DNA of 64,000 bases, taken from assembly GCA_036768485.1 (NCBI GenBank), contig JAVLUZ010000272.1, forward strand, positions 430,034 through 494,033. The letters are read 5' to 3'. How positions within the stretch are numbered: position 1 is the first letter of the stretch; every line of letters starts with the position of its first letter. Below, piece after piece: positions 44,672-56,721 of this stretch. The notes under the pieces were generated by a model that searched no databases, had not been told where the DNA came from, and saw only the letters and a list, made by a program, of their open reading frames with translations. A program made the position numbers and the translations under genes. The DNA is from Mermis nigrescens (lineage: Eukaryota > Nematoda > Enoplea > Mermithida > Mermithidae).

Positions 44672-47600
44672 GTAAAAATTCTTATACGTTGTTAATTTAA
44701 CCATTGTGTGTGCAGCTTCGGCTCAATACAGTCATTTGTTTTATCTTTTGCCGATTTACAAGTACGCTTAACGTCCTCTCTAACTCTAGCGTTGGCCTTA
44801 ATTTGGTGTGAAAATGTGGTTTAGTGATTAAGTGATCTTAATCGATATATTCATGTTGTCTATTTGTAAATGAAAATGCAGTGTATTTGATTGTACGCGC
44901 GATGGTTAGTGACGCTTGTCGTTATTAGCTGATTTGTAGTGGCTTGGGAATCAATAGCTGAAATTTCAGTATATTAGCGCGTATAGTAATATTAATCAAA
45001 CGCTATTATCCGAGAAAACATGCATACTTACGTATTATTTATTTTAACGCCTCCGATTGATCTCTCATACCGGACCATGACCATACATGATTTTGGTGGG
45101 TTCAGCCCCCAGAAAACTTTCAACCCCCGCCCAGAATTTTGTTCACCCCTTCCTAGAATTCACGATTTTTCAAAAGTTTCCAGAACTTTAAAAAAAATCG
45201 TAGAAAAAGGGGCTTTTTGAGCGTTTTCAGCTATTTTTTTGCTCATAAGTATCAAAGCTTCGGCTCTTCGCGCCATATACTCATTTTTTGACTAACTTTT
45301 GTTAAATTTGTTCAATTGTTTAGCTTTTTTTCGATTTGTGAAAAAGTTTTTATGCTCTAGAGAGATAGAGCATCGTCGGAAACGCCGTAAAACTGTTTCT
45401 GATGTGTATCTAGTATCCACACTCTTAAGCTGATTTAAGGCACAATTCAATCCCCTCCCCGGAATTCCCATGTTGTACATATCTGGACCGGACTGGCACA
45501 TGTGATCACAATCGTGCTACAGAAAATTCGAACACTGCCAACGGACAATTTCAACTTTGTTCATCTTGCGTCATAATATGCGGTAGAAATATCATCGTTG
45601 GGTACTTTTATTTCCAGACATGCAATGGGGGAATGGGGCCCCACCTAAAGTTAGCCATTCCCCACCTGCCCCCTCAAAGTCAGGAAGCTTTTGGCCCCCC
45701 ACCCCCGATTTTTGGAAAAACTTGCGATTTTTGGCCGTTTTTAGGTGTTTCTTGGCCGTTTTGGCCAGAAATTGGAGGTCATTTACCCCACCCACTAAAA
45801 ATGGCTGGGGCCCACTCCCAGATTGTTGAGCCGTTACATGTACGTGATCTTCTTATTGCTTGCCGAAATTTTTAACTTAGTCGTTAGAAACAAAAGAATA
45901 GTCACGCAAGTCAACTATTTTTCTCAGTTTGGCGAGTCTTCTCTTCGTGCCTTATTTCGTCTGCGCGCTTTTTCTAATTGTTAATGTTTGTATCTCATGT
46001 CATTAGTACCTGTACATGAAAATGGTGTTCGCCTTACTGTAATATTATGTAAATCATAATACGTATTGTGATTTCTGGAATGATGCATAGCAGGGGCGTA
46101 ATTGGGACTTTATTTTGGTGGGGAGGTCACGTATTTCATACAAAATTAATGTTATTTCTTAACGTTTCTCGACGACATTTCTGCCAAATATCTTTCGTAA
46201 CTATGTACACCTATAACTGAGACGTCAATAGTCCAGGCTCGATTCTGGAAATTTTGAAATTTTTGTCTGCGGTCAATTTTAATGCTTTCCAAACAAACGG
46301 ATCGTCACTAAGAGACGGAAATTTTTGCATGCCTGCCATACCCTGTTTAAGTCGAGGCCTGGGTTTTTAGCAAACATGTAACGGCTTTAAATTTGGGGGT
46401 CCTGGTCAATTTACGGGGAAGGGGGAATAATTGACCACCAATTTTTTGGCCAAAAATGACCAAAAAAACGTTCAACAACGGCCTAAAAATTCAAATTTTG
46501 TAAAAATGGGGGGGGGGGTCAAAAATTTCCTGGCTTGACGGAAGGGGATGGGTGGATCCCCCCTTCACCCCCTCTTACATGTAGGGTTTCTAGGATTAAG
46601 AAGAATAAGAAATTCGGTGCGAAGCGCCACGAATGTCGGGTTATTAGTAGCTCGTAGTCAGAAATATACAATAAATCTGTTTTATTAGTCGTTTTAGCAG
46701 ACGTCGACAATTTTAAAATTCTTTCCTTAGGGGTACCGTTGTAAAGAATAAATATATTTTTCCTTAGAGGCCCGACCTCTCCCCGCCCCCGGTTGTTTAC
46801 GTCACTGATGCGTTGTAATAAGAATGTTTATATGTTCTTAGTCGTCACTTGATTTTCGATTTACGTGCTTTTGAAATTTACTTATTGATCAATAAAATAT
46901 TACTTTTACGTCTCTTTCGTTTTGCTTTGTCCTGAGTTTTAAGTGCGTATTACTATGATACATATGTTCTTTTTGCGATACATATCACTCTCAACCAGTG
47001 ATCGTACGTTGACCCCGACTCCGACCCCGGATAACTCCGGCCTAAACCCCGACCCCGACCGGGGCAAGATTTTTCGGATTGGGGTTGAACCTTTTTTCGG
47101 GGGTAAAATATAGCATTTAATTTTTTGGTACATAGGAGAATTGTGTAAATAGCAAATAAATTCGGCAAACACCAAACAAGGATGATTCATTCACGAGCAT
47201 AATGAATATGTTAAACTCGACACTCGCGATATTTCATAAAATGTACGCCTAGTTGCCATGTTGTTAACACGTATAGCCATGGCCTCTAAAAAAACCCCGT
47301 TTCATGTTTTTTTGCATATATTCATTGTGCAAGCACCCTAGTCTATAAACTTATATAATCAGAGCAATTTCCCCTCGATGCTCCATCTTTCGCCACTTAG
47401 TTGATTTCATAGATCCCTTTAGTCTTGGAGGACAAATCGATCAAAGTCAAAAATAAAAATACCTCCATTTGGGAGGTGAAAAAACCATCGGAACTAAAAA
47501 AACCACACCCAAAACGCTATGAGAAGTGCGTGATTCGCAGCGTAAATCAGTTAGCTGACCTTACATGATCATATTTTTTGAAAAAAATTAATTTTTCAAT

Positions 47601-48000
47601 ATTTCCGTTCATTTTATCACATTTTTATAAAAATATCAATATTTTTTTCTGAATTTTATTAAAAGTTATATAAATTTCACAAATAAAGTCATCAAGTGAT
47701 AAAAACAACTCTAGGTAAGTCTATTCTACACCCTCTGCAAGAAATCATTGCAAAATTATGCAACTTGAAAAGTAATTTCGTTGCCATGGCAACGTATATT
47801 TCGCATTGGTTTTTTCAGGTTACAGTGGTTTTTTTAAGGTAAAAATCGAACTTTTTCGGCAGTTTTTGGCGTGATTTCTATTTTGTGACAAATAAATATC
47901 AGGCATCATGTAAAGTGCTACGAGGCACATTCCTGCTAAGTTTTGTAAAAATTGGCGCTGGTTTTTTTAGGTTACAAGTAGTTTTTTAGGTTTGACTTTG
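44672..48000. other. Region without a recognised gene, mixed repeats
   Basis: 45060-45495 is an R3 copy (accatgaccatacatgattt start). 45610-45845 is an inverted R5 copy ending gagccgttacatgta. 46090-46370 begins gcaggggcgtaattggg. 46372-46580 is an R5 copy with a ten-G run. 46990-47110 is a block of ccccgacc words with inverted ends. 47280-47990 contains repeated ggttttttcaggttac / gtttttttaggttac words. No ORF here shows splice support. Confidence 0.5.
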
Positions 48001-48099
48001 AATGTATACTGTAGCTATGTGGATGACATAGGACAACTAAATTTTTTCTTACATTAGTCTGCAAGGGATTCTAACAGCAAATATGAATACGGGTAGAAA

Positions 48100-50750
48100 T
48101 ACTGACCTGACAGACATGAAGTTTACCTGAAACGTAGAGTTTACACAAGTAGTGGGTGTAAAGAGAACTACAGACAAGTTCGTATTCCGGATAGTACGGA
48201 GTAATTCTTATGTTTCTGATAACATTTGAAAAAACTTCACCTTCGACAATGCTGCTCTATAACTGAACTTAATTTTCAATGTACATTCTGCACTGCTGAG
48301 TGTAAAGAATGTTTAAAATCTGATTCGTTATCCTGATGTTCCGAATAATATTTTACAGAAAAATTGACCACAACTCCCTTGGAGCAAAGTAGACCTTTAG
48401 TGTAAACTACTTCACACCTCCATTGAGTGCAAACTAATTCGTCCAGTAGAATGTGTGACCCTCAAGCGCAAAGCTTTCTTATAGTTGAGATTATCTCCTT
48501 ACTCGTAACGGAAGAAGATCGTGAACAAAACCGATGGAGAAACGCGTTTTTCACCCCAGACTAGAAATTTATGCCTCCAGAAGTAATTCAATATTAAGTG
48601 TAAAGAAGTGCATCTTACTGCGATGTGTAACCCTGGGGACCTTCTTAATTTTTTACATAATTGCGAACATACCAATTCATACACGGGGAACTTAGCAGAT
48701 AGAATAACTGCAACAACGTTTTTTTCAGCGCAGAGCTGGTACTTTACCCCTTAAGAAATAACTCACTATCGAGTGTAGAGAATTCCGACCATGTGTTGTT
48801 TTTAACCGCCGACACGTGCTTCATTTTTGGAACAGTCCGCACCACACATATATGGCATGAAAATTCTGGGGGGGTCAGGCCCAAAAATTTTTTAAAAAGT
48901 TCCTTTTTTGGGCTAAAAACGCAGGGCACACGTCAGAAACACTGTTTTTGACGTTTCAATGCTCCTTATTTCCAGAACATAAAAACGTAAAAAAATTTCC
49001 GAAAAAATTCGAAAAAATTGAGTAAATTAAACAAAATATAGTCAAAAAATGTGTATATGGCGCGAAGCGCCGAAAACTTGAGATTTTTGAGCCAAAAATG
49101 AGTTAAAACGCTTAAAAGGGCACACTTTTTGCAATTTTGACCAACCTTCACGAAAAATCGACAATTCTCGGGGTTGCAACCATTTTGCAGTGGGGTCAGT
49201 TGTTATTCTAAGGAGAGGGGGATTAAACACCCCCAAACCAACCCACCCTTCCCAAGAACACGTCTGATCCGCACAACCCGATTCATAACCGGAGAAGTTG
49301 GCTGACAAAAAATCAGGCGAAAACCGTGTTTTTTACACCAGAGTTTAAACTTTACAACTTCCCATCTAAATCAGTATTGAGTTTAAAGAAACGCGTCCCA
49401 GTGTGATGTGTAACCTGTGTTTTATTTTAAGTATACTTTGCGCGTCTTGATTTACAACTGTCGAAGTTGGCAAACTAAAAAAGGTAAAAAACGTGTTTTT
49501 TCGCACACCGGCAGTGTAAACTTTAAAAATCTGAAGTTGACTCCCCATTGGGTGTACATAAATTCGGTTAAGGCCACTTTGTAGCATTTGAGTTGTAGTA
49601 CCGTTGCGTGTGCAAAACTTTAGTTCCACACACGGTTGTTTTTGTATTCAGCAAAGATTTTTCCCGATTAACAAAGACTTTTCGGGACCGTCTTTGTACA
49701 TAGACAAAGATTTTTGGGAAGACGTAAACTGCAAAAAAGGTCTGAAATTCGCTGAAATTTTCGGATGAGTAATTGTGTGGTCTGTATATCTTAATAATGG
49801 CAGAAATTGCATTTAAGAAGAAAAATGTCAAATTTTTTGGCGCTTCGCGCCGTTTTAAGACGATTCTTAGTGATTTTTGCCTTCAGAAACCCAGAAGTTA
49901 GTTAAAATACACTACCAGACTCTGTTTTACCACACTAAAATCGCTACTGTACCATATTATAGTACCGAAAAATTTGTGTGAATAAAATGAAAAAAAGACT
50001 TCTAGGGACCATCTTTGTACATGTACAAACGGACCTTGTACAAAAAACACTGTTCCACCCCTGATTTTGAACTTCACTCCTCTAAAAGTAACTCAATATT
50101 GAGATTTTTAACGCAATTTGCTGCGGCGTTTAGTTGCTCGTACGGAGAAGTTAATGGAGAAATCTGAGACAAAACCTGTTTTTTACACTATCCGCTACAT
50201 TGTAAACTTTAAACCCCTGGATTTAACTCCGCATTTAATGTACAAGAATTTGCAGATAAGGAGAAAGTAGCCCTAAAGTCCTAGTACATTTCCATTAGGA
50301 AAAATTTTTTCGGACTTATAACCGGAGTTGTTGGTAGACCGAATAAGTAAAAAACGCGACCAAAATCTGTCTTTATACCCGTAGATTTTTACTTCCTTTA
50401 CCCTTCTCCTCGAGGACTAATGCGGAATTCATAAAACAAAAAATATAGTTTTTAGAGAAATCCATCCTTTACAATTCTTAACACTAAATTGAATGAGGCG
50501 TTTACGGTAAGTTATCTAAAAATTGTTCTCGATAACCGTCAAAAGTTTTTATATGTTATAATGTTACGCCAAAATTTTACACGCTCATACACACTCAGTC
50601 ATGTGTGAAAACCAAAAGAGAAAAGGGCGCATCCGGATTTTTAATTATCTATCCTTAAAAAAACCGCACCTCCCGAAAATTTCCCAGTGTTGCTGTAGGG
50701 GGCCCTCATTTGTTAGGGGTACCCAAGTATATTATAGATACGCGCTACCT
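48100..50750 (-). mobile_element. R9 large element, copy C (inverted, interrupted)
   Basis: Read on the - strand it starts at 50750 with aggtagcgcgtatctataat, then ttgggtacccctaacaaatg, and continues with gtgtaaag / tttacac words to about 48.1 kb. It is interrupted by an inverted R3 copy (about 48843-49267, with TCCGCAC near both edges) and an R1 copy (49631-50052). Divergent from copies A and B. Confidence 0.6.
49631..50052 (+). mobile_element. R1 MITE copy 8
   Basis: CACGGTTGTTTTTGTATTC start, AAAAAACACTG end. Flanks GTTCCACA and GTTCCACC (7 of 8 alike) look like a decayed 8-bp target duplication. Internal hairpin ggcgcttcgcgccg near 49838. Confidence 0.8.
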
Positions 50751-50826
50751 ATGATCAACTCTGAGGAAGTTTTTAATTTTTCGGGTGAGTATGATTTCAC
50801 CCTAAGGAAAGTGTATTGCTTATTGC

Positions 50827-50912
50827 ATTATTATTATTATTACTATTATCACTATTATGATTATTATTATTATTATCAATATTATTATTATTATTATTAT
50901 TATTATTATGAT
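50827..50912. repeat. (TAT)n microsatellite
   Basis: Imperfect then perfect tat/att units of about 85 bp; the Tyr-rich ORF across it is an artefact. Confidence 0.95.
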
Positions 50913-52742
50913 ATTTGATTACATTTTTTATCAGTACCCCGGCCCTAACCGTGGTAAGAAAGGCGGCCCCAGTTAGTTTTGGGGGGCCCTTCTAAAAGAA
51001 CTTTATTTCGTAGGGCTCGTGCCCCCTTTGCACTCCTGATTGGGGACCTGTTAGCAGATATTCAACATAAAATTATTAATTATAACATCATTTTTGAAAG
51101 CAGGTATGATTTTGAATACCTATATTATTAAGCATTAATGCCGCTTTCATAAATCTTTTGTGACGGGAATGTGCGGCTCATTGAACTATGCGAATTGAAT
51201 ATGTTTGGCATGCGCAGCGCAGCATAAGAATACTGATATGTAAAAGAAAGAATTAATCGTCGAAAGTAAAACTTGTGAGATAAGCATGTTTTCAAAGTAC
51301 ACTACTTTTTGTTGCATTTAACATTTCTAATCAAGATTTAAATTGATTTCTAAACTAGCCAAGCATGGTTTTTTGGTTTAATCTTTCGCAGCAGAGGTAT
51401 AGATAGTGTATTGAATGATGGTCAATTTAATGTCATCTCATTGTGCATCACACGACAAGATTATAAAGTGATGACGTTTGTGAAAATGTTTTACGTCGCT
51501 ATTTATCAACAAATTACATGGTTTTTCCTTGCGTATCGTGAATCATACTATGCGCTGCGCGCCAGTATAATTTAATAGCAAGTAACTAACAATTTTTTTC
51601 ATCATCTTTCTTTATGCTCTTCCGAAAAATGACTTTAACAAGACCCTTTCTAGTTTTCATTTTTCAATCAGTCAGCGATTGCGCGCTCATCGTATCTTTG
51701 TCCGCCTTTTGCATCCTTGTGACATTTCTGCAAAGTAATCATTAAGTTTCTTTTCTTATTGCGGATAACTGTTCTCATTTTGCGCTTGCAGTTTCGTTCA
51801 TTATTCCACGTAGACAGAAATTCAAGATTCACGATTTAAATTCGCACATGTATTTTCTCTATTCTGTAAGGTATTGATTCTTTATTAATATACTTTTTAT
51901 TAATTTTCTAGGCGTTTATTTGTTTTATTAATGTATTTAGATAAGGTATATATGTTTTATTTGGCTATTAATTATCCATTGATTAATTAATTGATAAAAT
52001 CAGTAAATAAATAGTCTGCGGTACAATTAATTCAACAGTTTTTTGTTCAAACTTCGTAAAAATAATTTTTTGTACTGCCTATATGTTTACATCTACCTAC
52101 CATCTTTTGCTGATCTATGATTTATGATCATGTATTTGGATATAACTTAATTGCTTAGTCGTTTGTGCATTTCGTGAAACTTTTTTTGATGATTATCTTG
52201 CCTATTTAATCGCTTATTTAGAAGTTAAATTCTTGTTCGTATTTCAATTATATAAGTGTCTATTCATTTATTTGAGCATATTTTCTTTTTGAGACACTGC
52301 TTAAATTCATAACAGGAACATATACGAGTATGTTCTATCTAACATTTTTTCTCTGATTGAAAATCGGTTTATTTTAGGTGGAACGCATTTATGGCTTAAA
52401 CGGTTGGTTATTCTTTTGCTTAAACTTCACTATTGTCTGTTCCCTCTGATTTCTTTTGTCGTTTTATGATTTAAATGAGATTTTTTAAATTTTGCTATGA
52501 ATACTTAAACAAACATTTAAGTTCGTGGTATTAGATCGGTAGTCCCTAAATTCAGAATATGCATCACAGTATTTTACTGATAATTTAACATTCTCAGCCG
52601 TTTTCTATTTGATTCTCCAAATTTTGATTTCCATTTGAAAGAGTTAGTCTTTTTTAATTTGCTCATGCTTTATCAGTGATTTTTTATCTCAGATCAGAAA
52701 AGAGTAGGTCAGGTAGTCTACGAAAAACTTTGAGGTCCTCGC
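50913..52742. other. AT-rich region upstream of the acidic-protein gene, no feature recognised
   Basis: Unlike the flanking DNA, 51.1-52.7 kb has almost none of the shared repeats. It could hold regulatory sequence or a 5' non-coding exon of the next gene; nothing specific is visible. Confidence 0.4.
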
Positions 52743-53189
52743 CACGTTTTTTTGTATTCGGCGAAGATTTTTCCCGATGTACAAAGACTGACTTTACGCG
52801 ACCGTTTTTGTACATGTACAAAGATTTTTGGGACGGCAAAAACTGTAAAAAAGGTCTGAAATTCCTAAAAATTTCCGGCGCTTAACGCATATATATCTGA
52901 ATAATGGCAGAAATTGCATTTAGAAAGGACAAATGTCAAATTTTTCGGCGCTCCGCGCCCGTTTTGAGACAATTTTTAGTAATTTTTGTCATCAGAAATC
53001 CCGAAATCAGCTAAAATACACTACACTACCAGAGGCCGAAAACCCTTTTTTAGCGTCTTGAAAGCGCTACTATACGATATTTTAGCAGATAGGACCCGAA
53101 AATTTGTGTGTACTAAAGGTACAAAGGCTTTTTGGGACTATCGTTGTACCTACATGTATATACAAAGGGACCTTGTACAAAAAACACTG
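52743..53189 (+). mobile_element. R1 MITE copy 9, perfect target duplication GTCCTCGC
   Basis: Starts CACGTTTTTTTGTATTCGG and ends AAAAAACACTG, flanked by GTCCTCGC at 52735-52742 and 53190-53197. It defines the family as having 8-bp duplications and CA..G ends (hAT-like). It lies 70 bases before the start codon of the acidic-protein gene. Confidence 0.95.
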
Positions 53190-53267
53190 GTCCTCGCAGT
53201 GTTTTATAGCTAATATTCATTATCGACGAGCGTGATCCCTATTTTAGATCTTTTACCATTGAGCGAA

Positions 53268-53766
53268 ATGGATCATCGACCAGAAATTCTTAAGCAAGAA
53301 AACAAAGAAAATCTTCCTGCAGACCACGCAGGAACTGGTACATCTAGCGATCATAAAAACCTCGCGACTGATTCTGATCAGAAGCCCACTAAACAGAAGT
53401 CAAATGGAATGGCACTAGATGAATCACAGCATGCGAAGGAGCCTGCTGAAAATGATTCCAAACAGAATCCGCCGAAAGAGTTAAGCGACGGTATTTTAAA
53501 ATATAACAACGAGGAACGTGGAAAGGGAAACTTAATAGACCATGGCATAGACGACGACTCTAAAGGGAATAAGAAGAAGGATAGTACAGATGACAATAAG
53601 AAAGAAGCGATCGAGGGCGATAAGCCGAAGGAACAGGCGTCATCTGAAGCAATGGACGTATCACCGGTTAAGATTGAAGACATTAAACCAACGCCCGAAG
53701 AACAGCCGTCTGGCTCGAACAGAGAAGAAAACAGATCAGACGCTGACAATGACGATCCGAAAGAAG
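53268..53766 (+). CDS. Acidic protein, exon 1
   Basis: Opens MDHRPEILKQENKENLP and ends in an Asn/Asp/Glu-rich stretch before GTTTGT at 53767 (phase 1). Codon composition is coding-like, with no stops in 225 codons of open frame. The antisense ORF is a shadow. Confidence 0.75.
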
Positions 53767-54095
53767 GTTTGTTTTATCAATCCCTTACTTCTTGTAATCA
53801 TATATTATGGGGAGGGTTCGTGAAGGCTTTTACCCCGCAAAAGATTTTTCGCACCCGCGAAAATTTTTCACAACTTCGTGCAATCATCAAATTTCGAAAG
53901 ATTTGACTGCAAATTCAATTGTTAAAAATTGACTGTAAATTTGACCAGCTTTTCGTAATTTTGAGACTTTTTAGAGCTTTCACGATTTACTCCCAGACCA
54001 GTCATGCCCGCGCATGCTTGATTATGATCTGGATTCGTCCTTGTCTCGTTCTCGAGATAACTAGAAAATTACGGATGTTAATTAAATGAATCCGT

Positions 54096-54166
<71 letters not shown>

Positions 54167-56721
54167 CCTAATTACTTTAATGGTTAATTACAATAATGAG
54201 GCGTACGATTTTTCTCCACTTTTGGCGGATTTTCGATGTTCACTCAGATAATAAATCTGTGTTACCACCATATGTTTGACGGTTCGAAATTTTGGGTAGG
54301 GGCCCCGGCCCTTTCTAGAGGGTGAGGGGGGGGAGTAAATGACTACTAATTTTCGGCCAAAAATGGCCAAAAAACACCTAAAAATGGCCAAAAATTTTAG
54401 CTTTTTCCAAAAATCGGGGGGACGCGACCAACTTTGGATGGAGGGTCCCCCTATCTCCTCTGTTCCATACATGTACGATTAGCACGTAAACTTTATATGA
54501 CTGCCGCTTTGTGGGTTGATGTTTAACGTTCGTGTGAACTTGCCTCGTATGGAAACCTAATTTTGATGGTTTTTCTAAGTAAACATTTTTCCTTCGATGG
54601 AGAAGCTGAACGGACGAAAATCGTACACAGTTGCGAAATGGCTCATCCGGTTAAAGATTCGATATTCCAATTAATTTGCATCCATTAGTTTTAATAAAAA
54701 TGTGGTGTGCTTCTTTTTGCTATTTGTCACTTTTTTATTTTGATGCTTAAATTTTGACTTAGAATCTCTTGCTTGAAATAGAATCATAAGCTAGGTTAGG
54801 TTTAAAAGAGGGGACTTGCTCGATTGGCTATTTGCTTTGAAAGAAATAAGCAAACCAGAGAAATTTGAGTGTTTTGCAACATATGCTTCGTGTAGCATCG
54901 CTCTTCCTTCATAAAGTAAGTAGTGTGGAAAGTTCCGGTTCTGAACTGCTCTCACTTTATGTCTGTTTACTAACGTGCGCTATAGGAATATGTATCCTCG
55001 GACACCGTGTTAGGCAGAGGTTGTCGTCTAGACTTTTTATGTCGTCTTTTCCTACGCTCAAGGCAGCATTCTTAGTTTTTATTAATTCCTTTAACTCTTA
55101 TTTTATACATCTTGGTTTGAGATTGTGTTACTAAAGAGTGAGATTTTATTTGTAGATCTTAAAAGAATTTTAGGCGAGTTGCGTTTATTTGAATAACGTA
55201 GAATCAGTTTATTTTTATCAAAGTTCGTTCGATCTAGGCACCGCGATCGCGTAGCCTATTTATCAACGTCCTTGTATAGGAAATTGACGTTGTTATAGTA
55301 CGGATGAGTTTTTGGGCGACAATTGATTTTCTTGCTTTTAGTTACTCTGAACATTCATCTTTTAGAAAATTATCGTTGCTTGTAAACAGATCGGAGATAT
55401 TGCAGCATTTAAGGGAAACATTACGAGTAAAATAACATGTTTTTTCCAAAAATTGCTGTTTTTGCCAATAAAAAATGTGAAGATGAACTTTAAACGCTTG
55501 CGCAGTCGGCTTCAAGCTGTACAGTTTCCATAACACGCAGTAATCTGATGACTGTGCTTATTCTGCTGCTGGAGTAATTTTTTAAAATCATCTTGAAAAT
55601 AGTAAGAATACTCTTATAGATTTTCCAATATTTTGCATGAATGATTCAGTTTGAAGCAACACAAATGCTTTTCGTGTTTTCTATCAGAGGGAATATCCTT
55701 GATAGCCTAACCAATTTAAACAGCTAGTGAATTTTAATACCTTCGTATTAAGTTTATGTTGACGTTTATCGTCATTTTCAGATAAAGAAAATAAATATCT
55801 TGGTAGCAAACCGGGAGCTCAGTGGCCCGCTGGAAAAATAATTCATGCTATTCGTCCTAATCAAGACGTCCTGCAAGACGAAGAAATGTATTCCATGAAG
55901 TGTTATACGCCAGAGACTACTAAGAAGGGCATGGTGGTATAAATTACGATTCAGCTTTACATACGTTATCTTGAATTCTTCACTCGAAGAGATGAGTTAT
56001 TCTGCTCAGAAAAGTCTGAACGTGAAGCTCTCGAGTACGAAATATTGGAGAGAGTATTTTTTGCTGATTCAACATTTTTTGGAATCTGAAACATTAAGTT
56101 TAATAAAAATTTAACGCTTTCAAAAATGGTGATTTTATATTGGATATTATATTACGATACGAGTATATTTTATTAAGCGAAATTCTCAACTTTATCCGAT
56201 GTTTTGGAGAGAGAAATCCTGATAATTGAGTTTAAGAAGTGTGCTTTATTCGCTTATAATGCTATAATGCCTGCTTGCATGTAATTTTTAAGACGTTAGT
56301 TATACCGGAATTCTTGTTTAAATTGAACTCATTTAGTTTTTATTGTTTATCGCCATCAGCTGCGGAAAATGACCCAAAAAGTCAAAACGCATTGAAACTT
56401 CGTTTTATTACGTAAAGTCGCTTCCGAATGCACATTTTCAAAATTTTAGTGATTCCATTTCCTGTATAAAATCTGGTATACGGGGCTGAATTTGAATAAT
56501 ATCAACGATTTCAGAATCAGGCTCCTGGCCAAGTAATTGACGCAGCTTCTATTAACGGTCCATCTGGTCGAATTGTATTCGCCGGAGCTAATAAAGTGAT
56601 GAATGGCGACCAGAGTCACGCCCAATTAGAAGATGAAGAAGAAGAAGAAGAGGAGGAGGAAGGAGGGAGTGGAAGTGATCGTACCAAGCCTGAAAAACAA
56701 ACGCCGTTTGCAAATTTTTAA
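53268..56721 (+). CDS. Unrecognised acidic, lysine-rich protein, three exons (about 286 aa)
   Basis: Exons 53268-53766, 55782-55933 (or 55936) and 56515-56721, with donors GTTTGT and GTGGTA/GTATAA and acceptors tcattttcag and acgatttcag; phases 1 and 0 agree. The start ATG is at 53268, though the frame is open upstream to an acceptor (attttag) ending at 53247. Residues 1-167 are hydrophilic (Lys, Glu, Asp, Ser, Asn) and probably disordered. Exon 2 has a distinct segment, PGAQWPAGKIIHAIRPNQDV, then QDEEMYSMKCYTPE. Exon 3 has GQVIDAASINGPSGRIVFAG, an acidic run of nine or more Glu, and ends KQTPFANF. I do not recognise the family. An AATAAA lies at 57153. It might be joined to the BCL-2-like exons downstream through a weak donor at 56707. 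Confidence 0.65.
53767..55781 (+). other. Intron of the acidic-protein gene
   Basis: Contains an R3-like fragment (53800-54050), a (GTA)n microsatellite, an R5 copy (54275-54475, ending ccatacatgtac) and 1.3 kb of sequence (54480-55781) with no feature recognised. Confidence 0.55.
54095..54167. repeat. (GTA)n microsatellite
   Basis: About 24 uninterrupted gta units. Confidence 0.97.
55782..55933 (+). CDS. Acidic protein, exon 2
   Basis: Acceptor gtcattttcag ends at 55781; two leading bases join in phase 1 with exon 1 (Asp). The donor is GTGGTA at 55934 or GTATAA at 55937, both phase 0, differing by one Val. If neither were used, translation would stop at TAA two codons later. Fifty residues, moderately hydrophobic, the most fold-like part of this protein. 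Confidence 0.7.
56515..56721 (+). CDS. Acidic protein, exon 3 with stop
   Basis: Acceptor cgatttcag ends at 56514, phase 0. Reads NQAPGQVIDAASINGPSGR, later MNGDQSHAQLEDEEEE, and stops TAA at 56719. The Glu run is encoded by gaagaagaag, then gaggaggag. Confidence 0.75.
   Translation, partial: NQAPGQVIDAASINGPSGRIVFAGANKVMNGDQSHAQLEDEEEEEEEEEGGSGSDRTKPEKQTPFANF

Noticed and set aside
50601..50918. Tyr-rich ORF
   Set aside because: Runs into the (TAT)n microsatellite; the first half is the end of R9 copy C.
53378..53749. 123-codon antisense Ser/Phe-rich ORF
   Set aside because: Mirror of the Lys/Glu-rich exon 1 of the acidic protein.
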